Assembly: GCA_040414495.1 (NCBI GenBank)
Contig: JBEDUI010000225.1
Coordinates: forward strand, 1 to 5,699
Direction: 5' to 3'
Length of the DNA stretch: 5,699 nt
From: DATAVB01 sp040414495
Lineage (GTDB): Bacteria; Actinomycetota; Actinomycetes; Mycobacteriales; QHCD01
Part shown: piece after piece, positions 1-5,627 of the stretch
Layout: every line of letters starts with the position of its first letter
Numbering within the stretch: the stretch's first letter is position 1
The notes under the pieces: generated by a model
The model's database searches: none
The model's input: the letters and a program-made list of their open reading frames with translations, nothing else
Told to the model about the DNA's origin: nothing
Made by a program: the position numbers and the translations under genes

Positions 1-880
1 CGGCGCCGAAGCGGTCGAGACCGGCCTGAAAACAGCGCGGAAATGGGGTTATCAGGTCAAGGGCGTACCCGCTGACGCGGCCAACATCATCGTCTGCGGC
101 GGCAATTTCCACGGCCGTACGATCAGCATCATCGGATTTTCCGACGACCCGGCCGCTCGCTCCGATTTCGGGCCGTTCACTCCGGGATTCCGGCGGGTGC
201 CGTACAACGACCTGAACGCGATAGCCGCGGCGATCGACGACAACACGGTCGCGGTGCTGGTTGAGCCGATCCAGGGTGAGGCCGGCGTCATCATTCCGGG
301 CGACGGTTATCTGCGTGGCCTGCGGGATCTGTGTACCCGGAACAATGTGCTGTTCATCGCCGATGAAATCCAGTCGGGCCTGGGCCGGACCGGATTTACC
401 TTCGCTTGCGATTACGAGAATGTACGGCCCGATATCTACCTGCTGGGCAAGGCGCTCGGCGGTGGCATCGTGCCGGTGTCGGCGGTCGTGGCCAGCCGGG
501 AAATTCTCGGCGTATTCGCTCCGGGCGAGCACGGCAGCACGTTCGGCGGCAATCCGATGGCCTGCGCGGTCGGGCTCGCGGTCGTACGGTTGGTGCGGAC
601 CGGGGAAATGCAGGAACGGGCGCGTGCCCTGGGTGCCGTGTTGGAGGAACGGCTCCGGGCGCTGCCAGGCATCACCGGATATCGCAGCCGCGGGCTGTGG
701 GCCGGGGTGGACGTGGCCGGACGGACCGGACGCGACGTGTGCGAGGCGATGCTGCGGCGCGGGGTGCTGGTCAAGGACACGCACGGCAGCACAATTCGGT
801 TGGCCCCGCCGCTGGTCATCAGCCGGCCCGATCTGGAATGGGCGTTGGATCAGCTCGCGGCCGAGCTGCGGGCGCACTGA
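1..880 (+). CDS. rocD: Ornithine aminotransferase (5'-truncated by the window edge)
   Basis: PLP-dependent class-III aminotransferase that moves the delta-amino group of ornithine to 2-oxoglutarate, giving glutamate-5-semialdehyde and glutamate in cytoplasmic arginine/ornithine catabolism. The reading frame is open from base 2, so 292 residues are present; against the usual ~400 roughly 110 N-terminal residues lie outside the window. The visible part opens with GAEAVETGLKTARKWGY, typical of ornithine aminotransferases, followed by NFHGRT. VEPIQGEAG comes next, then FIADEIQSGLGRTG, whose Asp (codon 362-364) should contact the PLP pyridine nitrogen. LLGKALGGG carries the Schiff-base Lys (codon 449-451), and GSTFGGNP follows at 532-555. 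The C-terminal small domain is complete and the stop is TGA at 878-880. All expected active-site motifs are intact. Acetylornithine and GABA aminotransferases are related alternatives, but the KWGY/NIIVC/NFHGRT/GFGPFTPGF-like stretch fits RocD best. The upstream partner genes are not visible. Confidence 0.93.
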   Translation, partial: GAEAVETGLKTARKWGYQVKGVPADAANIIVCGGNFHGRTISIIGFSDDPAARSDFGPFTPGFRRVPYNDLNAIAAAIDDNTVAVLVEPIQGEAGVIIPGDGYLRGLRDLCTRNNVLFIADEIQSGLGRTGFTFACDYENVRPDIYLLGKALGGGIVPVSAVVASREILGVFAPGEHGSTFGGNPMACAVGLAVVRLVRTGEMQERARALGAVLEERLRALPGITGYRSRGLWAGVDVAGRTGRDVCEAMLRRGVLVKDTHGSTIRLAPPLVISRPDLEWALDQLAAELRAH

Positions 881-978
881 GTTACGTATTCTGCGCCGAG
901 ATTTACCGTAGCAACCGCGGTCACGGACCGTAGGGGTGGTCATGATCTTGGTCGTCGCCGGCCGCTAGGTTCCTCGCC
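881..978 (+). other. Short intergenic gap with weak dyad and direct repeat
   Basis: This 98-bp gap separates rocD from the next small gene. It holds a 5-bp stem (cggtc 918-922, gaccg 926-930) around a 3-nt loop, and a 7-bp direct repeat accgtag at 905-911 and 927-933. The dyad is too short and lacks a T-run, so I do not call it a terminator. I see no convincing -35/-10 pair. Whether the downstream gene has its own promoter or is read through from rocD cannot be decided. Confidence 0.3.
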
Positions 979-1323
979 ATGCCCGAGGAGAGCGACGACC
1001 CCGACGATGGCACGGACGGCGAGTCCGAAGTGGACGAGCCGCGCGACGACGGCGACCCCGACGCGGCCTCGGACGCTGATTCGGACGGGTCTGATTCGGA
1101 CGGGTCTGATTCGGGCGGGGCCGTCCCGGACGAGGAGCCGCCGTTGTGCCGCCACGGCATGCCGCGCCGTTGGCTGGAGAAACCGGAACCCTACGGCTGG
1201 CGCGGCTGGTTCTGCGCCGCCGACGTACCGCCGAATGAGCTGTGCCTGCCGGTCTTCGTCGGGCGTGCGCATCAGTACGACCGGCGGCATCGGTTGCGCT
1301 GGCGCGGTCGACGCGGCCGCTAG
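979..1323 (+). CDS. Small hypothetical protein: acidic N-terminus, Cys/His core, Arg-rich tail
   Basis: I do not recognise this family. The 114-residue product has three parts. Residues 1-55 are low-complexity and acidic (24 Asp/Glu of 55), with a repeated DSDGS unit at 34-43. Residues 56-92 form a compact core with Cys57, His59, Cys79 and Cys89 plus several Trp (65, 74, 77), which could be a small metal-binding (zinc) fold. Residues 93-114 are strongly basic, with nine Arg in the last 19. There is no signal peptide or membrane segment. An in-frame TGA at 943 and no other start codon leave ATG 979 as the only start, but no clear Shine-Dalgarno sequence precedes it, so translation may be leaderless or weak. 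Third positions are almost all G/C, which supports real coding. The ordered core makes a chance ORF less likely, though overlapping antisense frames exist. A cytoplasmic role is inferred and no function is assigned. Confidence 0.62.
   Translation: MPEESDDPDDGTDGESEVDEPRDDGDPDAASDADSDGSDSDGSDSGGAVPDEEPPLCRHGMPRRWLEKPEPYGWRGWFCAADVPPNELCLPVFVGRAHQYDRRHRLRWRGRRGR
1078..1119 (+). repeat. Tandem 15-bp in-gene repeat (DSDGS units)
   Basis: The 15-mer gattcggacgggtct occurs perfectly at 1078-1092 and 1093-1107, and a diverged partial third copy follows from 1108. The period is a multiple of three, so copies add or remove five residues (Asp-Ser-Asp-Gly-Ser) without breaking the frame of the small hypothetical protein. 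It lies in the acidic, probably disordered part of that protein. Confidence 0.8.
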
Positions 1324-1491
1324 GTACACCCGTAGCTCCTGTGTCTCTGCTCCATACGTTGGAGCAGAGACACACGCGGTTGGACAGAACGCCCGGGCTT
1401 TACGAGTCGGAGCAAACCAGTTGAGGGTTCGCAAGTCGCCTATCGGCGGCACCTCAGAGCCGACTAACAACCGGCGGCACCTCAGACCCGA
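1324..1491. other. Convergent intergenic region
   Basis: This 168-bp stretch lies between the 3' ends of the small plus-strand gene and the minus-strand kinase gene. It contains the 15-bp hairpin (1340-1374) and most of the 28-bp tandem repeat (1440-1495). Bases 1375-1439 hold no ORF, tRNA or promoter that I can support. Confidence 0.6.
1340..1374. terminator. Perfect 15-bp hairpin between convergent genes, likely bidirectional terminator
   Basis: The arm tgtgtctctgctcca (1340-1354) is exactly complementary to tggagcagagacaca (1360-1374), with a 5-nt loop tacgt. It begins 17 bp after the stop of the small plus-strand gene and lies about 118 bp beyond the stop of the minus-strand kinase gene. 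There is no T-run on either side, so it would be a U-less (I-shaped) terminator, a type reported often in actinobacteria. The symmetrical stem could serve both strands. A protein-binding palindrome is the alternative, but the position between converging genes favours termination. Confidence 0.7.
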
Positions 1492-1495
1492 CTAA
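1440..1495. repeat. Two-copy 28-bp tandem repeat overlapping the kinase stop codon
   Basis: Read on the minus strand, unit A is 1495-1468 and unit B is 1467-1440. They match at 25 of 28 positions; the first 24 bases of each (1472-1495 and 1444-1467 on the plus strand) differ only at 1459/1487. Unit A contains the TAG stop of the PfkB gene (1494-1492). Unit B repeats the same sequence beyond the gene, so the duplication copied the stop-codon region and the downstream flank. There is no array beyond two copies. Confidence 0.85.
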
Positions 1496-2436
1496 GAATC
1501 GGGTAGCCGATCGCGGGCCGCATCCAATTCGGCCCTGGTCGGCGGTTTGGCGCCGGCCCGCTCACAGGTCAACGCGGCCGCCAGCCCGGCCGTGTCCAGA
1601 ATCGCGGTCAGCGACGCGGCGTCCACAGTGGCCAGAGCTCCGGGCTGGGTCAGCTTCCGCTCCCGGAGACCGGCCAACAACCCGGCGCTGAATGCATCAC
1701 CCGCACCCACCGTGTCCACTATGGAGATCGGCACCGAAGGCCGTTGCACCACGCAACCCGCCCGGGTCATCGCGAAAACGCCGTCCCCGCCGCGGGTCAC
1801 GATCACCAATTCAGGCCCGCTCGCGAGCAGGCGCGCGGCGACATCCGCGACCGGCGAGTCGCCATAAAGCCAGGCCAGATCCTCGTCGCTGGTCTTCACC
1901 ACATGCGCCGCCGCCACCGACCGTTCCACCATCGGCCGGGCCAGCTCCGGCGAGCCCAGCAACCGGGGCCGGATATTCGGGTCGTAGCTGATCAGCGTCG
2001 AATCGCGCAGCCGCGCCACGAGCGCCGCAATCCGCTCCTGACCCGGATCGGTCCAGGCCGCGAGCGAACCGGTGTGCAGAATCTGCGTCGCCGCCGGTAC
2101 CGCAGCCAATTCCGCGTCGGTCCACTGCCAGTCGGCCGTGCCCTGTACGTAGAAGTCGTAGCTGGCCCGCCCGAGCGCATCGAGGCTCACCACGGCCAAC
2201 GTCGTCGGCTCGGCCGCGACCGGCGCGGCGGACAGGTCGACGCCGTTGTCAGTGGCGTGCTTGCGCAGGATCCGCCCGAACGCATCGTCGGCCAGCCGCG
2301 CCATCATCGTGGTCGGCTGACCGAGCCGGGCCAACCCGACCGCCACATTGAGCGGGCTGCCGCCCGGATGCGCGTCGAACCGGCTGCCCTCGGCGCCGAC
2401 CAGATCGATAAGGGCCTCGCCCACGACGGTAATCAC
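1492..2436 (-). CDS. PfkB-family carbohydrate kinase (fructokinase/ribokinase-like)
   Basis: ATP-dependent cytoplasmic kinase that phosphorylates a sugar or sugar acid. The 314-residue length is usual for the family. The N-terminal strand is ITVVGEALIDLV (residues 2-13). PfkB signature 1 is the GGSPLNVAVGLARLG stretch (25-39), which helps shape the sugar site. YDPNIRPRL (151-159) and VVKTSDEDLAWL (179-190) are characteristic of fructokinase-like members. Signature 2, DTVGAGDAFSAGLL (241-254), carries the anion-hole GAGD and the catalytic base Asp247. All key residues are intact. The GTG start at 2436 lies 11 nt after the stop of the upstream dehydrogenase gene (2448), so the two are almost certainly co-transcribed. 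No good Shine-Dalgarno sequence is seen, so translational coupling is likely. Motifs suggest fructokinase, but 2-keto-3-deoxygluconate or another PfkB substrate would also fit beside a sugar dehydrogenase and a lactonase. The family is sure; the substrate is not. Confidence 0.93.
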   Translation of the reverse strand: MITVVGEALIDLVGAEGSRFDAHPGGSPLNVAVGLARLGQPTTMMARLADDAFGRILRKHATDNGVDLSAAPVAAEPTTLAVVSLDALGRASYDFYVQGTADWQWTDAELAAVPAATQILHTGSLAAWTDPGQERIAALVARLRDSTLISYDPNIRPRLLGSPELARPMVERSVAAAHVVKTSDEDLAWLYGDSPVADVAARLLASGPELVIVTRGGDGVFAMTRAGCVVQRPSVPISIVDTVGAGDAFSAGLLAGLRERKLTQPGALATVDAASLTAILDTAGLAAALTCERAGAKPPTRAELDAARDRLPDS

Positions 2437-2447
2437 AGCAGCACACG

Positions 2448-4562
2448 TTAGCCGCGCACCATCAGCTCGCTCACCCGGTAGGCGTTGGCCAAGATCGTCA
2501 GCACCGGGTTCACCCCGCCGTTGGTGACGTGCAGCGAACCGTCGGCGATACGCAGGTTGTCATGACCCCACACCCGGCCGACCGGATCGGTCACCGACGT
2601 CGCCGGGTCATTGCCCATCCGGCAGGTGCCGGCCTGATGCTGACCGCCGCTGGGACCCGAACCGTTGCCCGGCCGACCCAGTTGCATCACGCGCGATGCG
2701 CCGCTGGCCCGCAACCACTCCTCGGCCCGCTCGGCCATAAAAGCGGCCAGCTGCCGGTCCGGCTGCAGAATTGACCCGTCCAGCCGCGCGACCGGAATTC
2801 CCAACGAATCGGTCACCGAATCCAACGTCACCCGGGACAGCGGATTCGGTATTTCCTGAATCGGGCCGGTCACCAGCGCCGCGCGTGAATACGTTTCGCG
2901 CATCGCGTTTTTGCTGGCCGCGCCCCAACGCGGCAGGAAACCGAGATTGGTCAACATCGTATAGGCGTTCAACGGCGTTTGTACGAAATCGTTGGCCAGC
3001 ATTCCGCCGCCTACGAGACCGTCATTTCCGTGCCGGAAATCGTTTGTGGAAATCGTCGGGCCTGGACCTTGGCATTCCTGCACGACCTGATCGAAAATAC
3101 CGACGGCGCCGGTGTAAACGTGGCCCTGCAAATTGCGCCCGACCTGGTCATTATTGTTGCCCAGGCCGTCCGGCTCGCGACTGGACCGGCTGGCCAGGAG
3201 CAGCCGTGCCGTTTCGATCGCCCCGGCCGAAAGCACCACCTGGCCGGCATGTACCTCGCGGCGGCCGTTCGTACCGATCAACGCCACCCCGCTGACCCGA
3301 CCCGAGTTGTCGGTCAGTACCCGCTCGACCCGGGTCTCCAGCAGCAGATGGCAATTGCCGGTGCCGATGGCCCGCGGGATCACCGTATTGTGCGTCCCGT
3401 TCTTCGACTCACCGGCGCAGGCGAACCCGACGCAGGTGCCACAGCCGGCGCAGGCGGACCGGCCGTTGTAATTGGCCGAATTGATCAGCAACGGGACCGG
3501 GCCGGTGGTCCAACCGAGCTTGGCCGCGCCGGCCGCCAGCACCCGGGCGCCCACCGTCCGCGGCATCGGCCGCATCGGGTAGCCGCGCCCGCGCGGGCCT
3601 TCGGCCGTATTGCCGCCGACCGAACCGGAGACGCCCAATTCCCACTCGGCCCGGTCGTAATACGGCTCCAGGTCGGCGTAGCTGATCGGCCAGTCCGACA
3701 GCGAGCTGCCGGCCGGAATCCCATACGTGCTGGCCATCCGGAAATCCTCGGGCGCGAATCGCCAGGCCTGGGCGCCGAAAACCCGCGTACCACCGCCCAG
3801 CGTCATCGCGTTGTTGCTCCAGCGCGGGTCGCTCGGCGGCACCGCCACCGGCGTACCATCCGCACCATTAACCAGCCGCGGGTTGCCGTGAATCGGCGGC
3901 CCGGCCGGGGTTTCGTACCCGAACAGCGACCGCTGGTTACGGATGTGATCGGGCAGCACCCCGGCCGGTAGCCAACCGCCGCGTTCGACCAGGAGCACCC
4001 GGTATCCGGCCTCGGCCAGCACGCACGCGGCCACACCGCCACCGGCCCCGGCACCGACGACCACCGCGTCGTAGCTGCTGGCGATCCCGCGCAGCCGGCG
4101 GGCCGAAGGACCCGGCAGCGGGGTAACCGAACGGGCCAACCCTGACCTGGTTTCCCGGGATTCGCGGTAGCCGATCATCCGCCAGCTCACCGCATCCCGG
4201 TTGCCACCGCTGCGCGGATCACCGTAAAAACCCTGAATTGCCAGGGTATTGACCAGCGCGGCGAATTCGGCCGCCGCGGGCCAGTCGAGCTGGGTCTGCC
4301 CAGCCAGCAGGTCAGCGAAGACCGCGTCCTGATCCTCGCCCGCCAGGTCGGCGAAGGTACGCCCGTCGTAGCGCTGCCCGACCTCGTCCTCGAGCCGGCG
4401 TAGGCCTTCTTGCAACAGGGGTACGGATTCGGCCCGGTCGGCGGCCAGGATCCGGTCGAGGAAATCGCCGACGCCGGCGGCCCAGGCGGAGGGGAAGTCA
4501 CTGTCGGCGGGAATGATGCGGTCGCATAATGCCCGCAGCGCGGGATGCTCGGTCACGGTCAC
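2448..4562 (-). CDS. GMC-family flavin dehydrogenase with fused gluconate-2-dehydrogenase subunit 3-like domain
   Basis: FAD-dependent oxidoreductase of the glucose-methanol-choline family, predicted to oxidise a hydroxyl of a sugar, polyol or sugar acid. Residues 1 to ~135 resemble the gluconate 2-dehydrogenase subunit 3 family: IIPAD (16-20), AAGVGDFLDRIL (28-39) and GFYGDPRSGGNRDAVSWRMI (111-130). That domain is usually a separate small subunit, often Tat-exported; here it is fused and no signal peptide is seen, so a cytoplasmic location is inferred. The Rossmann FAD site is VVVGAGAGGG (167-176), with Glu193 of LVERG for the ribose. TLGGGTRVFGAQAWR (254-268) is the GMC N-terminal motif. 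A Cys cluster (371, 374, 377, 382) sits mid-protein. The GMC C-terminal domain has His642 in QHQAGTCRMG and Asn685 in NPVLTILANAYR, the expected catalytic His/Asn pair 43 residues apart. The GTG start at 4562 is supported by GAGG at 4574-4571. The gene heads an operon with the kinase and diverges from the lactonase. The substrate and electron acceptor are unknown. Confidence 0.93.
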   Translation of the reverse strand: MTVTEHPALRALCDRIIPADSDFPSAWAAGVGDFLDRILAADRAESVPLLQEGLRRLEDEVGQRYDGRTFADLAGEDQDAVFADLLAGQTQLDWPAAAEFAALVNTLAIQGFYGDPRSGGNRDAVSWRMIGYRESRETRSGLARSVTPLPGPSARRLRGIASSYDAVVVGAGAGGGVAACVLAEAGYRVLLVERGGWLPAGVLPDHIRNQRSLFGYETPAGPPIHGNPRLVNGADGTPVAVPPSDPRWSNNAMTLGGGTRVFGAQAWRFAPEDFRMASTYGIPAGSSLSDWPISYADLEPYYDRAEWELGVSGSVGGNTAEGPRGRGYPMRPMPRTVGARVLAAGAAKLGWTTGPVPLLINSANYNGRSACAGCGTCVGFACAGESKNGTHNTVIPRAIGTGNCHLLLETRVERVLTDNSGRVSGVALIGTNGRREVHAGQVVLSAGAIETARLLLASRSSREPDGLGNNNDQVGRNLQGHVYTGAVGIFDQVVQECQGPGPTISTNDFRHGNDGLVGGGMLANDFVQTPLNAYTMLTNLGFLPRWGAASKNAMRETYSRAALVTGPIQEIPNPLSRVTLDSVTDSLGIPVARLDGSILQPDRQLAAFMAERAEEWLRASGASRVMQLGRPGNGSGPSGGQHQAGTCRMGNDPATSVTDPVGRVWGHDNLRIADGSLHVTNGGVNPVLTILANAYRVSELMVRG

Positions 4563-4570
4563 CGGCCCAT

Positions 4571-4574
4571 CCTC
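4571..4574 (-). promoter_or_regulatory. Shine-Dalgarno site fixing the GMC start
   Basis: On the minus strand GAGG (4574-4571) stands 8 nt before the GTG at 4562. A second in-frame GTG two codons later (4556) has a less favourable spacing, and an ATG at 4570-4568 runs into a stop after three codons. The upstream GTG is therefore the preferred start. Confidence 0.55.
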
Positions 4575-4580
4575 ACACGT

Positions 4581-4618
4581 GCGTCTGACGCGCCGTGGGC
4601 GTTACGGCGACCGGACGC
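4581..4618. promoter_or_regulatory. Imperfect inverted repeat, candidate operator
   Basis: The core arms cgccgt (4591-4596) and acggcg (4604-4609) are exactly complementary around a 7-nt spacer. Outer arms gcgtc (4581-4585) and gacgc (4614-4618) are also complementary, with an imperfect middle. The element overlaps the predicted start point of the GMC-kinase transcript, a common place for a repressor operator. No regulator gene is present in the window, so the binding protein is unknown, and a short GC-rich dyad can arise by chance. Confidence 0.35.
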
Positions 4619-4723
4619 GGCCAGCATCGGCCGACCCGGACCTTTCGGTCAACGATGGCTGTCCCCCGATGCGATTGCCTGGAATGATGCGGCGGGAACG
4701 AGTCGGCCGCCAGCGTGAGGATC

Positions 4724-4727
4724 GGAG
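4724..4727 (+). promoter_or_regulatory. Shine-Dalgarno site fixing the lactonase start
   Basis: GGAG (4724-4727) lies 6 nt before the GTG at 4734. An in-frame TAG at 4728-4730 excludes any longer start, so GTG 4734 is the first possible initiation codon. Confidence 0.7.
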
Positions 4728-4733
4728 TAGCCC

Positions 4734-5627
4734 GTGCCGTACGGCAAGATCTACGAAACTTTGGACGAGCGATTCTCGCCCTGCACCGACGGTGACGTGC
4801 GACTCGAACAGCTCTACGGCGACTGCCGCTGGGCCGAGGGTCCGGTCTATTTCCCGGCCGGGCGGTACCTGGCCTGGAGCGACATTCCCAACGACCGGAT
4901 CCTGCGCTGGGACGAGACCACTGGCGCGGTCGGCGTCCTGCGGCACCCGGCCGGCAACACCAACGGCCACACTGTGGACCGGCAGGGCCGGCTGATCAGC
5001 TGCGAACACGGCAACCGCCGGGTCACCCGCACCGAACACAACGGCTCCATCACCGTGCTGGCCGACAACTATCAGGGAAAGCGGCTCAACAGCCCGAACG
5101 ACGTGGTCGTACGGTCGGACGGCTCGATCTGGTTCACCGACCCGACATACGGAATCCGCAGCGACTACGAAGGTTTTCAAGCCGAGTCGGAGATCTCGAC
5201 CAATGTCTACCGACTGGACCCGGCGACCGGAAAACTCCGCGTGGTGGCGGACGATTTCAACCAGCCGAACGGGCTGGCGTTCTCCCTCGACGAGCGCAAA
5301 CTCTACGTCTCGGACACCGGCGCCAACGTGCTGCGGGTATTCGACATCGGGGACGACCAGACGCTCTCCGGCGGCTCGGTATTCGCCACGCCGACCAATG
5401 GCACGTTCGACGGTTTCCGGCTGGACAATACGGGCCGGATCTGGAGCAGCGCCGGCGATGGCGTGCACTGCTACCACCCGGACGGCACGTTGCTGGGCAA
5501 GGTTCTGGTACCCGAAACGGTGGCGAACGTGGTTTTCGGCGGCCCGAAACACAACCAGCTATTTATCTGCGCGACGACCTCGGTGTATTCGATACGGCTG
5601 TCGGTGACCGGCGCACGGACGTTCTAG
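4734..5627 (+). CDS. SMP-30/gluconolactonase/LRE family lactonase
   Basis: Predicted six-bladed beta-propeller, metal-dependent lactone hydrolase that opens sugar lactones such as glucono-1,5-lactone to the acid. The 297-residue length is normal for bacterial members. Family metal and active-site positions are recognisable: Glu35 in WAEGPVY, Asn122 in SPNDVVV, Asn179 in QPNGLAFS and Asp226 in TFDGF. These correspond to the Glu, Asn, Asn and Asp of the SMP-30 site. Other hallmarks are NTNGHTVDRQGRLISCEHGN (75-94), IWFTDPTYG (132-140) and the end segment LFICATTSVYSIRL (276-289). The C-terminus ends at the expected place, so the gene is complete. No signal peptide is present, so it is probably cytoplasmic. 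It is transcribed away from the GMC dehydrogenase, and a dehydrogenase that makes a lactone would give it a substrate, which is an inference. The true lactone could be of another sugar, and some family members are not lactonases. Confidence 0.92.
   Translation: MPYGKIYETLDERFSPCTDGDVRLEQLYGDCRWAEGPVYFPAGRYLAWSDIPNDRILRWDETTGAVGVLRHPAGNTNGHTVDRQGRLISCEHGNRRVTRTEHNGSITVLADNYQGKRLNSPNDVVVRSDGSIWFTDPTYGIRSDYEGFQAESEISTNVYRLDPATGKLRVVADDFNQPNGLAFSLDERKLYVSDTGANVLRVFDIGDDQTLSGGSVFATPTNGTFDGFRLDNTGRIWSSAGDGVHCYHPDGTLLGKVLVPETVANVVFGGPKHNQLFICATTSVYSIRLSVTGARTF

Larger units (their letters stand above)
4563..4733. promoter_or_regulatory. Divergent promoter region between GMC dehydrogenase and lactonase
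   Basis: These 171 bp separate two divergent start codons and must carry promoters for both transcripts. For the minus strand a candidate -35 is TTGACC (4652-4647) with an 18-bp spacer to GATGCT (4628-4623), placing a transcript start near 4616. For the plus strand the best I see is a weak AATGAT (4683-4688) without a good -35. Small dyads lie at 4591-4609 and 4639-4650. No ORF or RNA gene is apparent. Confidence 0.55.

Noticed and set aside
1375..1450. tRNA-like segment (gggttcgcaagtcgcc near 1424-1440)
   Set aside because: The T-loop resemblance is superficial: the flanking bases do not form a T stem, and no acceptor, D or anticodon arm can be drawn.
940..1470. Minus-strand open frame (176 codons) across the small hypothetical gene and the hairpin
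   Set aside because: It reads through the perfect terminator-like hairpin and part of the tandem repeat and has no recognisable motif. The plus-strand frame has the better composition and an ordered Cys/Trp core.
1440..1495. CRISPR-like direct repeats
   Set aside because: There are only two copies, the 24-bp cores are separated by only 4 bp, and one copy overlaps a coding stop codon. This is a tandem duplication, not a repeat-spacer array.
1744..2451. Plus-strand open frame (235 codons) antisense to the PfkB kinase
   Set aside because: Low-complexity Arg/His-rich translation without motifs, opposite a complete kinase gene.
2979..3971. Long plus-strand open frame (330 codons) antisense to the GMC dehydrogenase
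   Set aside because: Its product is Arg/Pro/His-rich low-complexity sequence with no family motif, while the opposite strand encodes an intact GMC enzyme. Such frames are a normal by-product of high-GC coding DNA.
4602..5552. Minus-strand open frame (316 codons) antisense to the lactonase
   Set aside because: It is the mirror of a well-supported SMP-30 gene, has no recognisable domain, and would run through the divergent promoter region.
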